A stretch of 64,000 nucleotides of DNA from Fistulifera solaris. Taxonomy: Eukaryota > Bacillariophyta > Bacillariophyceae > Naviculales > Stauroneidaceae. The stretch lies in NCBI GenBank assembly GCA_030295235.1, contig AP026141.1, positions 496,001 through 560,000 of the forward strand, given 5' to 3'. Positions 41,637 to 54,242 of this stretch are shown here, piece by piece; position 1 is the first letter of the stretch, and each line of letters starts with the position of its first letter. The notes beneath the pieces were generated by a model. That model searched no databases. It saw only the letters and a program-made list of their open reading frames with translations, and was not told the origin of the DNA. The position numbers and the translations under genes were made by a program.

Positions 41637-43080
41637 ATGCCCCGCTCGAATACGGCACGATCCGTGTACATGGCCCGTGTACGACGAGCCTTTTTGTTGC
41701 GCGTTCATCCCGATCGGTTTCGTTCTCCGACCATACGATCGCAACAAGCTCGATTGGTGCAAGCCTTGTCGAATCGAATGAGTCAATCGGATTTTACGGC
41801 ATGGCAGCAGCAACAAGAGAGTGTTACTCCTGCATTCGATGACAACACGAAGTATCCCTTTGTTTTAGAAAAGCGCGATGGCTCTTATTTTCGAACTGAA
41901 TTACAAATGAATGCCTCTGTGGATGTCATTCTTTCTACAATATTGCACGGTTTGAAGCAAGTGGGTGCGTCGCTTCCGGAACCTCCGAAAGGGCATTTCA
42001 AGCGGACTCGTACGAGATCCTCAACACTCGGCGAAACAGCGGAGTCACAAAGTTACAACAATCATCCGACTTCTGTTCATCCAAAAGGACGCAGTTTATC
42101 CGATTTTTTGTCCCATTTGCAACCCGATGAAATCCAAGGACGTCGCAACAGTCGCATCGATGCTCAAGCGGCCGCTTTAGCAGTACGACGACTGTATCGA
42201 TTTCAAGCCGTCGATGCGACTTCCTTGGGATGGTCGTCGGCGTGGGTCGCAACGTTGTTTCGACGATTGATCGATTTGCATCAATCGCAACAATTCAAAG
42301 TCAATTCCTTTTATCCCATTCGTTTGGTATTTTCGAATGCGGCGGCCAAAGTATCCATCCTACAACGTCCGGATCATGCCTTGGATGTGTATGGTGGTGT
42401 GTTACGATTGAGTCCAGCCGGTACGTCGGTACAATGGCTCGAAACACTCAACAGTGTGACTTCCGGTCGCATCGAGGAAATTCAGTATCATCAATCCCAA
42501 ATGTTGGCTTACTCCAAGACGATTCACAGTGTTGTGGGTATCAAAGTCAAGAAGGGTCACTCGTGTAGCAATTTTGAGTATTTTTCCTTTCTGGAACGCT
42601 TGTCACATCATTTATTGCCGTCGGAGACGGATGTGTCTCTATCAACGACACTACAAGTATCAACATCGTTTCCTCTTTCCAAGACACCGCTTGTCATGAT
42701 GATTGAATCGTCGGCCATGTGTCGTCGACCGATCGTGACAGCGGAAGGCCAACTCCGACTCGGTGCGGCCATGAATGTTACGATTACGGGCCTTGACGGA
42801 ACTCACTTCAATAGCGAGACAACGGCGGGACGAACATGAATTACTACACGAACAACAACAGGAATGGATTCAACAAGCGCAATATCAATTCGGATTGCAG
42901 AATATTTATGCGACCGGAACGGTTTCTTCTACAGATTTTAATGCAAGTTTGGAACGATTGGTAGTCGATGGTCACGTTGGGCAACATTTGGGAGGTCATT
43001 CGTTGGGCATCACCGGTTCGGATCGTTTTTGTCATTTGGCGGATGACGGATCGTTAGTGATTCCTCACAATTGGGTGTGA
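41637..43080 (+). CDS. TCAIM-like protein (DUF4460/DUF4461), one frame fault
   Basis: The N-terminus (MARVRRAFLLRVHPDRFRS) is a J-like helix with HPD, as in DUF4460. RSLSDFLSHLQPDEI and a central WVATLFRRLIDLHQ region correspond to DUF4461, the pairing found in mitochondrial T-cell activation inhibitor (TCAIM) proteins of animals. Frame one ends at 42839, while frame two (LTELTSIARQRRDEHELL, to stop 43080) continues the same protein if the GGG at 42788-42790 has one base too many; combined length about 480. Human TCAIM is mitochondrial, linked to 2-oxoglutarate dehydrogenase control. The family is poorly understood outside animals. The basic N-terminus could serve as a presequence. Confidence 0.68.
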
Positions 43081-43487
43081 ATCTACTAGTATACTCCGCA
43101 TGTATTATAATCGTTCTTGTTGCTGATGTCATCCAGATTCTTCGTTCGGTTGTGCGAGCAAAGAAAAGATGTTCTCGTGAAAAGTAGTTGATCCTAGATC
43201 CTAGTCATAACCGGGAATGAGTTGAAATAACTTTGAGTCACGAAGTCATTTATGACCGCTTTGTTATCTGATGCGTTTTTTTTTCTTTTGAAACAACAAA
43301 AGCGATACAATAGCAAGAAGACAGAGGCAAGCCTGTTTCATTGAACCTGCATTGCTCTTTCTATTCATCTGTAGCTATGATGAAAGCCAGAACGATCTGA
43401 ATTCGACCACTGACATTGATACACAAGCAATAACAAGAAACACTCTCATTCTTTGCTCAGCGAAAATAGTCGTTATTCTGTCTTACG
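43081..43487. other. Intergenic
   Basis: Spacer between two plus-strand genes; T-run near 43275-43285 and a (GATCCTA) direct repeat near 43190. Nothing else seen. Confidence 0.4.
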
Positions 43488-44970
43488 ATGCCAGTAATAA
43501 CGACGAGCTCTACGAGGACGGTGACTCGTCGCAACAATGAAGGCATTACAAAATTATCCAGAATACATGGAGGAAGAATGATGAAAGGAATTTTGGGAGG
43601 TTTTCTACTTTGCTTTCTGGCTTGGAATTACTACATGGGGGTTCGATTCATTCGTCCGCCCATTCTACAGGCCCGCAACGCTTTACGAAAATATCCACCG
43701 CATCGTTATTATCATCTCAATAGTTTGCCGAGAAGTCAACAACCGTCTTTTTTGACAACAGAGACGGAATACATATATGGGGAATGGCCCATCGTATTGC
43801 CACTTCGTGCCCCGAATGCCAGCCAGCGACAAAGGAATGAACACGGTCCCTTCAAAGTGGCGGTCGATCAATCCTCGTGGTTATCTCATGAAAATGATGC
43901 ACTGCCGTTTGCAGATGGCACCAATCCCAGTATCATTTCGGTGGATCGATTGAAGGGCTGGGACGCTCTACCCAGTCTGTTGCAACAGTTTCCGCAGACA
44001 CGCTTCTTGGCGACGGCGTGCATGACCAACAGTCAATGTGCATGGAAGGATTCTCCGACCGAGATACAGCAGTATCAGATATCGACTCAAACTCAGCCGG
44101 ATACCATCCGCACTGTATTATTGTTACTGGACGAATCCTTTCGAACATTGACCCAAGCCACCATCTATTTAGAGCGAGATTCTTCTTGGGGACGGAAATT
44201 GCGACAACCGAGTTCTTCCTTGTTCGTGCCGGCGCTCGATGATGCCCGATTGTTTCGCCACAATCAGCAATTGTTTGTCAGTTACCGAGAAGGACCGGGA
44301 TTTGGGTACGAGACGCAAGTCTTGAATCCGATTCATTTGAAATTTACTGCTTCCCAAGAATGGTCCGCGCACATTCGTGCCTCCGAGACCAGTTCCTTTT
44401 GCTGTGGACGGAATATGGCATTGATGCGCGGTGAAAGTGAGGAACAGTTGCGGGCATTGACGTGGGTCGATCCGGTGACCATCATTGACATTGATACGAC
44501 TCCGGGTGCCACCAACAAGAAGCGTCGAAAGTTAGCCGAGCACAAGTCACACATTCACGGCACCAATGGGTTCATGGTGGAAATTCCATCTTCGTCGGAG
44601 GGGGGAGGAGGAAGTAACATTCTTGGGAGTCGCACATTTTCATCGTCCCAACGATCGGAAAGAAAATCCATACGCACGGTTCGGACATCACTACACACAC
44701 GCCTTTTACACGGTACGGAACGATCAACTCGTGGGATTGTCACCTGAATTTGTATTACCCTCCAAATACGATGCGGACGACGGCGAAGTGATTCAATTTC
44801 TGTCGGGGTTGGAATACGATGCCTTGCGCAATGAAGTGGTGATTGCGTACGGAATCAATGATTGCGAAGCGGCTATAGAAGTGGTGAATCTGCAAGTCAT
44901 ATTGCAATTCTTGCGAACCGTGTCCGATGGCCAGCAAGTCGTCGATTTTATGATGCCGTTAAAATCATAA
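43488..44970 (+). CDS. Type II membrane protein, possibly glycan-active, one frame fault
   Basis: The start at 43488 gives a basic tail, one membrane helix (GILGGFLLCFLAWNYYMG) and a luminal domain, the layout of Golgi glycosyltransferases and glycosidases. The first frame ends in a poor-quality tail at 44747. The second (EEEVTFLGVAHFHR to stop 44970) carries the natural end if the G run at 44600-44605 should be five bases, giving about 493 residues. Conserved-looking patches are FLATACMTNSQCAWK, DDARLFRHNQQLFVSYRE, FGHHYTHAFYTV and VVIAYGINDCEAAIEV. Alternating strands with HxH and YGINDCE patches recall beta-propeller glycan enzymes such as GH43/GH130-like proteins, but I cannot assign a family. 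Golgi location is an inference. Confidence 0.55.
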
Positions 44971-45316
44971 TGACGAAGATGCCGCATTCTTGCTGAGTTT
45001 ATCAATAAAAAAGATATAATCTTTGGTTCTTTTCTTGTTGATGTTGTGGGCTCGTTAGATAGTTGGTTTAGGCCTAATCCACCTGTATGTGAATGAACTA
45101 CCGGTACCAGGTATCTAATTAAAATTTATCGTGCGACCTTAGTATCGTCCGTCCGTCATGCGAAGAGCCGTCTGTCACTCGTCCGTTCCTGACGCGATCC
45201 AAAACGACGACCAACGATGAAAAAAAACGTCGGAAAGATCTTCACCATGAGATGCATCGAACGCGAAAGCCCAAAAGCGAAACGTTCCTTGCCAACGACA
45301 CAAACGGATAGCGAAA
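44971..45316. other. Intergenic with one GTACC palindrome
   Basis: Contains ACCGGTACCAGGT at about 45101-45114, the same word class as near 21550. No gene seen; the divergent minus ORFs here are reverse readings of the Lys-rich start of the next gene. Confidence 0.4.
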
Positions 45317-47077
45317 ATGAAGGACGACACAGATAGCAGTGATCCGGCGGAAAAGGCGAAGAAAAAGAAAGACAAGAAGGAAAAGAAGAAGAAAGAAAAG
45401 AAAGCGAAAAAAGACAAGAAGAAAGAACACAAGAGAAAAAATCATTCATCAGAAAATGAAACACCTCTCAAACGACAGCGTTGTGAACCTGAAAGCTCGT
45501 GTACGGAAAAGAGGTGTCGACAAGGACTCATACACAACAAGAAGAAACGACAGCAGACCCACTGGCGCAATACAATCGCAACAATCCGCGTCCCCTCGCC
45601 GAGTCGTCTTCGTTGTTAAAGCCCGAAGACAAAGACACCGATCGATGTGTGACTCTATTGCTGTTTTATCAATACGTTGAACCCGTCTGGAACGAAGAAC
45701 AATACCAAGAAGCGTTGCGGACCGCTGAAACATTGGCGACTTCTCACAAACTGTCGGGTCGGATGCGGGTCGCCCGCGAAGGCTTCAATTGCACGCTCAC
45801 TTCTAAAAATAGAACCGACATGTACAACTTTTGTCAGGCGTTGCGCGATTGGAATGACGTCTTTTATAAGACCGAATTCAAATTCACGCACGACTTGCCT
45901 TCGGCACAAGCCTTTCCACAACTCAAAGTCATCCCTGTCGTGGAATTGGTGCATTACGGTTTGGAAGGACGCAAGGCTCCGCCCATTGCGCAATATTCCG
46001 GTGTACATTTAGAGCCGACGCACTATCATCAAAAATTGGCGGAACCCAATACGGTCGTCATTGATGTTCGGAATCATTACGAAGCGGTGATTGGACATTT
46101 TCAGCCACCGGCTGCAACCGAAAGTGGTGAGGCACCCAAGTACATTGATCCGAAAATGCGAAAAAGTACTGAATTCCCCGCCTGGTTGGATAATCCGGAG
46201 ACCCAGAAAGAGTTGAAGGGGAAACAAGTTCTCATGTTTTGTACAGGAGGAATTCGTTGCGAAAGGGCCTCGGCTTTGCTCAAGTACAAAATGGCCACGG
46301 ATCCAGTAGTCAAAGGTAAGTCGGGTGATGGATATGGTTTGTTCGAAGTGACTTGAAACAACTCACAATCCCTTAGATCTCGGTATCAAGGGCGTCTACC
46401 AGTTGCAGGGTGGCATTGACAAATACTTCAAAGAATTCCCCGACGGCGGGTACTGGAAAGGAAAAAATTACGTTTTCGACAAACGCTTTTCTCACGCTCC
46501 CCTTTTGAAGGAGGAACATGTACCCGAGGCCAAGCCCGACGCTCCCATTTCGTCGTGCGAATCGTGTGGCAAGCCATGGGACAAGTTTCGTGGAAAGCAA
46601 AGGTGTTATACGTGTGGAGTACCGAGTTTGGTGTGTCGAGATTGTTTAGAGAGCAAAACAAAACCACGGTGTGATTTGTGTGTAGCGCAGAACATCACGT
46701 CGAAGCGGGAATGGAGAGAGAAGGAACAGCGAGAAATTGATGAATACGAAAAGCGATCAAAAGCCAGAGGTGTCTTGCTGGCTGCGTCGCACACGGAAAA
46801 TCCAAATAACGTAACGAGACTCTTTTTGAAGAATATGTGTCGAAAGAACATGACAGATGCTATTTTATTGGATTTTCTGCCGGGAATCACACATCTAGTT
46901 TGGAAAAATCGAGCTGGAGAATTTACAGGCCAAGGTTGGGTCGAGATGGAATCGCCCGAAGCAGCTGCTGCTGCTGTTGCCAGAACGGGTGAAGTAGTTT
47001 TAGGCCGAGCGTTGCACATAAAATTTGATCCTCCAGATGGCAAGGATGTTTGGCCTCCTCCGCATAGCAAAGTCTAA
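45317..47077 (+). CDS. Rhodanese (TrhO/TSTD2-like) fused to zinc-cysteine and RRM-like domains, one frame fault
   Basis: Exons 45317-46315 and 46377-47077 (61-nt GT-AG intron), 566 residues after one frame correction. The N-terminus is a Lys-rich charged block (KKKKDKKEKKKKEKKAKKDK) typical of nuclear/nucleolar proteins. A missing A in the run at 45507-45510 separates it from the second frame (EVSTRTHTQQEE). Next come the acylphosphatase-like N-domain of TrhO (GRMRVAREGFNCTLT) and a rhodanese domain with catalytic Cys in MFCTGGIRCERAS. Then follows a zinc-type Cys cluster (CESCGKPW, CYTCG, CRDC, CDLC), a charged helix, and a C-terminal RRM-like fold (RLFLKNMCRKNMTDAILL, GQGWVEMES, ALHIKFDPP). 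TrhO makes 5-hydroxyuridine in bacterial tRNA; the RNA-binding tail strengthens an RNA-modification role (inference). Confidence 0.8.
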
Positions 47078-47141
47078 TCTACGTAAGAGACGGAATGACT
47101 ACTGATGATAAGATGCTAGCATCCAGCACTAGTTTCCGCTA

Positions 47142-50100
47142 TCAAACAAGATTGCCTTGTGAATCCGACTGTGTACTGCTGGTGGTGTCGATGCTACTTG
47201 TATCGTAGGAGAGAAGACGGGTAGCAGGAGCTCCAATCCACACACTGTCGGACTCGATAACCTCTCCCGTCATGGCGAGACCCTTCTCAAGAATCATGGA
47301 ATTATCTTCCATGCAGACACCTTGTTGAATTCGTGACCTCGAACGAAGTGTAACATTATTGCCCATTACGATCTTCGATAGCTCGAAGTTTCCTCGAGTA
47401 TTCAAGTGACAAACAATCGAGGCACAGTCGATAACGCAGCGGTCTCCCATCTCAACAAGATCCGGCTCGGGCATGTAAGGATCGCCGCCTGCAGGGTACA
47501 AACAACAATCGCGGCCTGCTTTCAGTCCGAGAGCCCGGAAGAAAAAGGTCATCAACGGCGAACCCGAAAATAGATCCATGATGTTCATCCGCCCATTGTG
47601 TCGCACAGTCGATATGATTTGATACAACTCCCAGCGTTGGCCGTAGCTGCAAGTATCGTAGTTATAGCGCCCTTCCTCTCTTTGCCCCATGAGCCCCCAC
47701 TTTGACGACACCTCAACGGCAAACCATATCAGGACACTGAAAAAATGAGTGAACACAAAAGCGATCAAAACTACCAGATACATCGAGGACGAGGAAATTT
47801 CAGCTCCTGAGTAATCACGTTCGATCAAGCTCCATCCGAAGAAGTAGCCAGCCGCCAACTGAGTTGCCACCAGTATGGGCCTGTGTAGAAGGTCATGACA
47901 GTGAGTCTAAAGCTTATTGGCAAAGAGAAGTGTAACTCTCGAACGAAATGATACTTACATGGTGTGGAGAGCGGCATTCGCAACACGGGTTACGATTGTG
48001 AACAAAATTATCATCCAGGTCGGCCAAACGCAGTAAGGGGCTTCGTTGTTGTAGACCGCTCTCCCAAATGGGCGCAATGTTGTCTCATCTCCATGAAACT
48101 GTAATGTACTCGGTTTCACGTCACATGAGTTGACCACATGACTTGACGCTTCTAGTCCTTTTTCGAGAAGGACAGGTTCGCCACATCGTGAGCCGAACCA
48201 TACACTCTGTTCCGGTAAATATCGCCCAGCCGGACAAACAGAGTTTGACCCAAGTACTGCATTTTTTCCTATAATGCCGCCGGGTAGAACAACCGTGTTG
48301 TCAGAAACATTCGCTCCGGCGCAAAGGACTATTTTCTCGCACGAGTCTGTTGTTGTACTTAGAAGACAAGATCGTGATCCAAACACAACGTCATCCCCTA
48401 TTTCAAGTAGATCGAACTCCCCCGTGAAAATCGGCTGATGACCAGGCCAGAAGACACGTTTCCCTATCTTTGCCCCGAGTAAGCGGTAAAGGATGCTAAC
48501 TAATTCGTAGTGTCGTCCCAAAATTTCAGTGCAGTCCTGCATACTCTCTCGTGTGAAAATGTTCGCCGCAAGATGATGACGAACCACTTCCCATTCAGAG
48601 GTAGGATCTCGTGGACCTGGCCTGAATTTTCCAATGATGAATCTTTTGACCAAAATGGCGCATATCATGTAGACAAGAGGGGCGACAATAGCGCGAACGA
48701 CTCGAATTCCGATGAAAAAGGTATTCTTCTAACATCACAGAGCCATTCCATCAAATCATTCATCGTATCGAAGGGCTCATCGTGATGCCAAGGCATGGTA
48801 ATCATCCAGTACAAGATGGCGAAAGCCGGGATATGCGAAATGGTGGTGACAAAGAATTTGATGGGCCATATTAGAAAGATTTGAGAAGTCAAATAAGGTT
48901 CAGGAAGAGCCTCTCGGTTGTATCGCAGGTTGTCAGAATCAGGCGAAGCGCTTATTTCATAGCTCGAAGTAGCTGGACCTAGATGTCTCCCGTCTGGTAC
49001 CTCTGTATTAGGGGCTACAACGGATCTTATGCCGACGCTGGCTTGGTTTCCGACCCGCACAGGACCGAGTATCACGCAACCATTATCGACGCCGAAAGCC
49101 CGAACAGTCGAGTATTCGATGGCCGCTTCGTCTCCGATTGTTACTAAGTCGTATTCAGCTACATCGGCAGCAGAACTGATTCTCGCGTTCTTTCCGATCT
49201 TTGCTCCGAGAGCACGGTAGTAAAAGTTGAGCATCGCCGCATTAGATCCCCAAATACCGCGGCCGATCATCTTTCTGAAGATTTCTACTATCCACCAACG
49301 AAGATAATATGATCCCCAGATACCATATCTGCCCGCCTTGTACCTGCCGATGATTGACCACTTGATTAGAACAAAGATCCATGGTGTAACTGTCACCCAG
49401 AAGAAATGAAAGAACACTAGAGTAAAGATGATCTTGTACAAATTGCGTTCACCGGGTACAAATAGAAGTATCCAGAGGAGACAACGAAAGAAGAGGAAAA
49501 ATCTTGTCAAGTACCAAACGGGGTACAGTACCGTGATCGGAAGTAGTTGAAATGATGCAGAGAAGAAAGTGTTGCTTGGTTCTATACGGCTTGGATCGAA
49601 GGAAGCACGTGAAAGATTGAGGTCCTTTGAAAACTGCGAAGAAGCAGCAATAGACGCAGGGTCTGTTGTTGACCGTGACTGCGGGTTTGTTATTGCCTCT
49701 CCCCGGCGTTCACGGATTACGTCCGAAATAGTAAGGCAGGTCGGATGATGGAAGACTTCGGCTCCGCCGAAAGGAATGTCGTACATTTTTCGGATTCGAC
49801 TTGCCAGCTGCGACGCCAGCATTGAACTCCCCCCTGTATTGAAAAAAATTGGAGTCTGGTGCAGGCAAGCAGTCTAAGTCAAGCAACATCTGAAATAGTT
49901 CTTGTAACTCTGAGACCAATGAATCAGTCGGGCCATGCCCCGAGTTGGATTCTTCTTGCAAGATGGAAACAATTGCATCAGATGGCTGTGGGGGATTTAG
50001 CTCTGCGGATGCAACGGGTTCATTCAGTTTACACACATGGCTCGGTACGGCATAGCCATCGATCAGGTCCTGCGCAACACGGACAACTGTCGGTGGGTCC

Positions 50101-52058
50101 AGATTGTATACATGTGCTACCAATGCTCCGTATTTTGTCGGGTGTGGAACAACAACAAGATCCTGATGTTCGCCCTTTAGCAGCGCATCTCGAAGTGTCT
50201 GTTGCACGTCTTGCGCATTGACTGAAACTTGTGCACAGGGTATCGCGACAAGAACAGATGTGCCTAATGGTGGACAGGTGGCCTTAAAGGTTCGCTCGAT
50301 AGGAAGCATTGAATCGTGCAGCTCGGGCAGACTTAATCGCTGTCCTAGTTTGACCCGGAGAATCTTGTTTGTATGCGATTTTGGAAGGGTGTCCATGTAG
50401 ACTACACACTGCGGCCACTTGGGCGCCGCAAGACGACCATCTCCCAAGTATTTGTGTAGAGCGGGAAGATCCAAACGGGGTTTGTTTGGGTATGGTACCA
50501 TTACCAGTCCAACAACCTCTTGTAACAGGGAATGCTTTGCCGAGAATGCGACACAAGCGGCCACTAACGGGTGCCCATTAATAGCTTCTTCGACTTCTAT
50601 GGGACTAATGATTTCGCCGCCGCGATTGATGACTTCTTTCGCCCGTCCTGTGATGTAAAGGTATCCGTCAGCATCCATATATCCTAAGTCTCCGGTATTG
50701 AACCAACCCCCTGGAAGGAAGGATACAATTTTCTCCGAAGGACACGATTGCAAAGCCCCGTATCCGCGAAAGAGTGGTTCGGACCGCACACAAATTGGGC
50801 CTTCTTTTCCAGCTGCAAGAGGCCTTTGAGTCTTTAAATCCAAAATAGCAAGCTCAGGACCTACAGCTACTCCACTAGTTCCTGGTTTTTCGAGTTGGTA
50901 ATCCGCTGGAGGTGATGTAATCGGCATACATTCTGTCATGCCGTACGACGGCAACACATTTGCACCGAACGCATTCCTGAGCTGTCGCGCCAGTGATGGC
51001 AATAGTCCACCAGCCGCATTGGCGATCATTCGAAGCTTCTTAGGCGACACGGCTCCATCAACAAGATAGCCCTCTGTTACTCCGGTTTGTAAGATTAGCT
51101 GATGCATAGTCGGAGCAGCATAGTACCACGTAAAAGACGGCGCGCCATCCTGGAGAAGTATCTGCCAAAAAAGACCAGGATCGAAGGAAGGACAGCAAAT
51201 CACGCATCCACCTGAAAAGATGGGAGAAAACACTTGTCGAATAATGCCGCCCACGTGGAATAAAGGCATCAGGTTGCAGTTCGTATCGTGCGGCGTCAAC
51301 TTCCATGAGAGCGAGATGCAAGTCGTTGCAACAACAACATCCGCCAGTAGATGGGGAACAAGCTTTTTAGAACCCGTAGTTCCTGACGTAAAGAGAATTA
51401 GTACTTCATCATTGTGCTGATTCGCTTGAAATCGTTTGTCCGAATCGTAATCGTACTCTCTTGCTTGTAGACCAAACTTATCTTTGCATCGATGTGGCGG
51501 CCCTGATAATCGACATGATGGCGCCTCCAGTCGGAACAAACCTGCCCACTTGGTATCTGGAAATAATCCTATAAATGGAATTTTTAGCTTTTCTGAAAGC
51601 TTTTGCGAAAGATCACTTTCTCGCAATCCTATTATGAGATCAGCCCCAGAAGTGAACAGATCGGCTTCAAGCTCTTGTTCGGCACCAAAGGCATTCAGCG
51701 GCACGCAGCTCGCCCAGGTCGACGTCACAAGAATCGCGAGTGCTAGTTCTGGTCCGTTCGGCAAAACGACAGCGATTCGATGACCTCGACCTACACCAAG
51801 ACTTTTGAAGACATTTCCACTTGTTGTGATGCATTCATTGATTTGGTCAGTTGTAATCGGTTTTCGCCCATCAGTCGAGGCGAGCGCAGGCTTGTGCACT
51901 CCGAGCGGCAGCGCTGATAGTAAGTCGGGAAAATGAGGAAGTATTTCCTGAGCAACTTGTCGGCCCGATATGCTTCCATTAGGTTGCAACAAGTGCTGTG
52001 ACTTCTGAATCAGTGGGGCGACAGTCAACTCGGCGTCTTTTGTATCGAAAGATTTCAT
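47142..52058 (-). CDS. Pls-like nonribosomal synthetase: adenylation, carrier, three membrane/LbH repeats
   Basis: One gene: exon 1 is 52058-47959, a 78-nt intron covers 47958-47881, and exon 2 is 47880-47142, about 1612 residues. The adenylation domain (about 1-560) has LFTSGTTGSKKLVPH, YGMTECMPI, GWFNTGDLGYMDADGYLY, GRAKEVINRGGE and catalytic Lys in SHTNKILRVKL. The carrier domain has DSNFFNTGGSSMLASQLA (pantetheine Ser) once the seven-A run at 49842-49848 is read as six. Three tandem units follow, each with membrane helices and a left-handed beta-helix acyltransferase-like fold (YYRALGAKIGKNARI; LYRLLGAKIGKRVFW; FFRALGLKAGRDCCLY). A five-A run at 48715-48719 should be six to join units one and two. 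The order A-T-TM-C1-C2-C3 is that of epsilon-poly-L-lysine synthetase. The substrate is unknown; the A domain looks closer to acyl/aryl-CoA ligases. Confidence 0.78.
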
Positions 52059-52675
52059 TCTGATTTGATGTAAGTTGCTTCTCACTTTGAGATCTCTCTG
52101 TTGTGTATGTGTGGGTACAAGATGAAGATTTCGTTGTTTCAAGAAGACAAAAACAAAAAGTGTGCGCAAGGCGTTGTTTTGCATGAACGCGTGAAAGGTG
52201 GATCGACGGGCTCCGCCTTCTGGGAATATTTCCGTTGCGAGCAAATCACCTATGTATTTTGTGTACAATTGTTACTACCTTAAATTTTATTTAGCAGCGA
52301 ACCGAAACTTTACATGACGTAGCTCTAAGTATTTTTTGGTACGCAATACAAAACGGAAAAGTTGTCAACGTGGTTTCTGATTTCTGACCAAAGTGTACTG
52401 AAACCATGCTTTCCATTATGTCTTACCGCTTACCGCAATTGTGACATAAACGGAATAACTTCCACGGTGGATGGACAGACCAATAGCTAAGTCTCTAGTA
52501 CTGTAGATCAGGACTAGGTAGGCAGGGAGCAGAAAGATGAAAGGGTAAGGGCAAGCAAGAGTTGCTGACTATCGAAAGCAGTCTAGGTCTATAAGAAGAG
52601 GGAACCCGCATAACCTTACAACCAAAATGATTATCACAAGAATACTTGTAGCTAAACATTCTATCATTAGACTGT
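52059..52675. other. Intergenic
   Basis: Between two minus-strand genes; holds the promoter of the Pls-like gene. The frame of that gene is open to 52268, but the residues before 52058 look untranslated. No other gene seen. Confidence 0.4.
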
Positions 52676-53954
52676 TTATAAGTTCTTCTGCTTCAAAATC
52701 GTAATTCGGTTCATCAATAAATCAAAATCAATATGCGGTTCATAATGATGTATTGCTGCATCCACGCGATGCCTGTCTTCGGCATTTAGCTTTGCTGTAT
52801 AACCATACATGAGCTCGAGAGACTCATCAGTTTGAAAGGGTGTTATCAGAACGGGAGGAGCATTCGGCATGGTGGTGACAAAATCGGTGAGCTGATCCGA
52901 TAGTGGATAATCTGCACATCCCGTCATGAGAAGCGATGCTTGCCATCGCGGCGAGTGCTCATAATTTTGCTGTGCTTCCATGAGGAATCCTAGCAAGATA
53001 TCATTGCGAGAAGCGTGACATACAAACAGTGTCCGGCGCTGATGTCCATCGTCTATCACGGCTCGCTGATGTCGTAGCTCTTGCAAGAAGGACTCCAACG
53101 AATCAGCAACTAACTGAAGGTCTCTCCGCACACGATAATGACGAAGAGAATGCTCTCGACCTGTTAACAAATTGCCTTTCAAGAGCACTTCCAATTCCGA
53201 CAAAGCGGGGCATCCGAGAAACTGTTTGTCGGGAACAGCCCCCAGAACCGGTATATCGGGCCACTTTCGCTGCATGGCTAGCTTAAAATAGTGCATCGTT
53301 TGATCAAATTTGTCCGGCTGTACTTGATTGACAATGACCCCGGCCACAGGGACATTGTGCACTTCACAGAGCGTTAAATTCAGAGTCAACTCGTCAATAC
53401 TGCGCCCCAAACCGCCGTTGACGACCAATACCATGGGAGATCCCAGCCACGCTGCAATGTCGGCGTTACTCGCATCGACAATACTACCGACCGCGCAGTT
53501 TCCCGTTCCTTCACAAAGAATCAGTTCCGATCGCGAGGCAATATCGTTGTAGGCCTCTTTCAGTTTTTTCCTTTTGCACATCGAGCGTGATTTTGTTGTC
53601 GAGATAGTCCCTTGTATAGCCCGGAGGTATAATCACCGGACTTACACTTCTCCATGGCACATGGTCCATCTGAAAATGCTCCTTAAAAAGCACGGCGTCC
53701 TTGTCGACGGCCACATCGATGCCATGTTCATGAATCACCGTACTCTTTTCGCCAATGGGTTTGATGAATCCCACTTTATTGAATTTCTTTTGCAATCCGG
53801 ACATGAGAGCCAAGCTAACGGTAGTCTTTCCAGCGTGTTGTCGAGTGGCAGCGACATAAAAGGAGGGTACAACATCATCGACATTATTACTCGATAATGG
53901 CCGATGTTGAGTTCGCTTCTTCAGCAATAATGAGAGCCTCGAAGAATATCTCAT
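52676..53954 (-). CDS. BioD-like P-loop protein (phosphotransacetylase N-domain type) with DRTGG-like domain, one frame fault
   Basis: I start at ATG 53954 (MRYSSRLSLLLKKRTQHRPLS), which reads as a mitochondrial presequence. The P-loop is AATRQHAGKTTVSLALM, followed by VGFIKPIGEK, as in the dethiobiotin-synthetase-like N-domain of long phosphotransacetylases (COG0857). At 53564-53569 a run of six T on the plus strand should be five; then the frame KLKEAYNDIASRSELILCEG takes over, with SIVDASNADIAAWLG and GVIVNQVQPDKF. The C-terminal third (about 290-420) resembles a DRTGG domain (ASLLMTGCADYP; PPVLITPFQTDES). No phosphotransacetylase catalytic domain follows; these stand-alone proteins are of unknown function, perhaps acetyl-phosphate or nucleotide-dependent regulators. 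Confidence 0.7.
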
Positions 53955-54242
53955 TCCAAAAAGCAGCCTTATTCTCGAATGTGGTGAGGAAACACGAAAG
54001 AAGGTATTTTGTTGTGGATGTGAAATGCCAATGGCTGACACGACGCAAATTCGTTTTTGTTTTGCGAGAAAGAGAGGCGACGAGAAAGTGCAAAAAGTGC
54101 CGAAAGGAACGGTCCGATTGCAGTCACGTACGGTCGTGAATGAACCTCATCGGCAAAAAAAAAGACGACGAGAGAGACTGCCTTATTTTACAAGAATAAA
54201 TATTATGATTACAATACATTTACAGAACTACTTTCAATCCGT

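Noticed and set aside
47881-49860. Three or four separate minus-strand genes
   Set aside because: Domain order, a clean GT-AG junction and run-length faults join them into one Pls-like gene; the internal ATGs lie inside domains.
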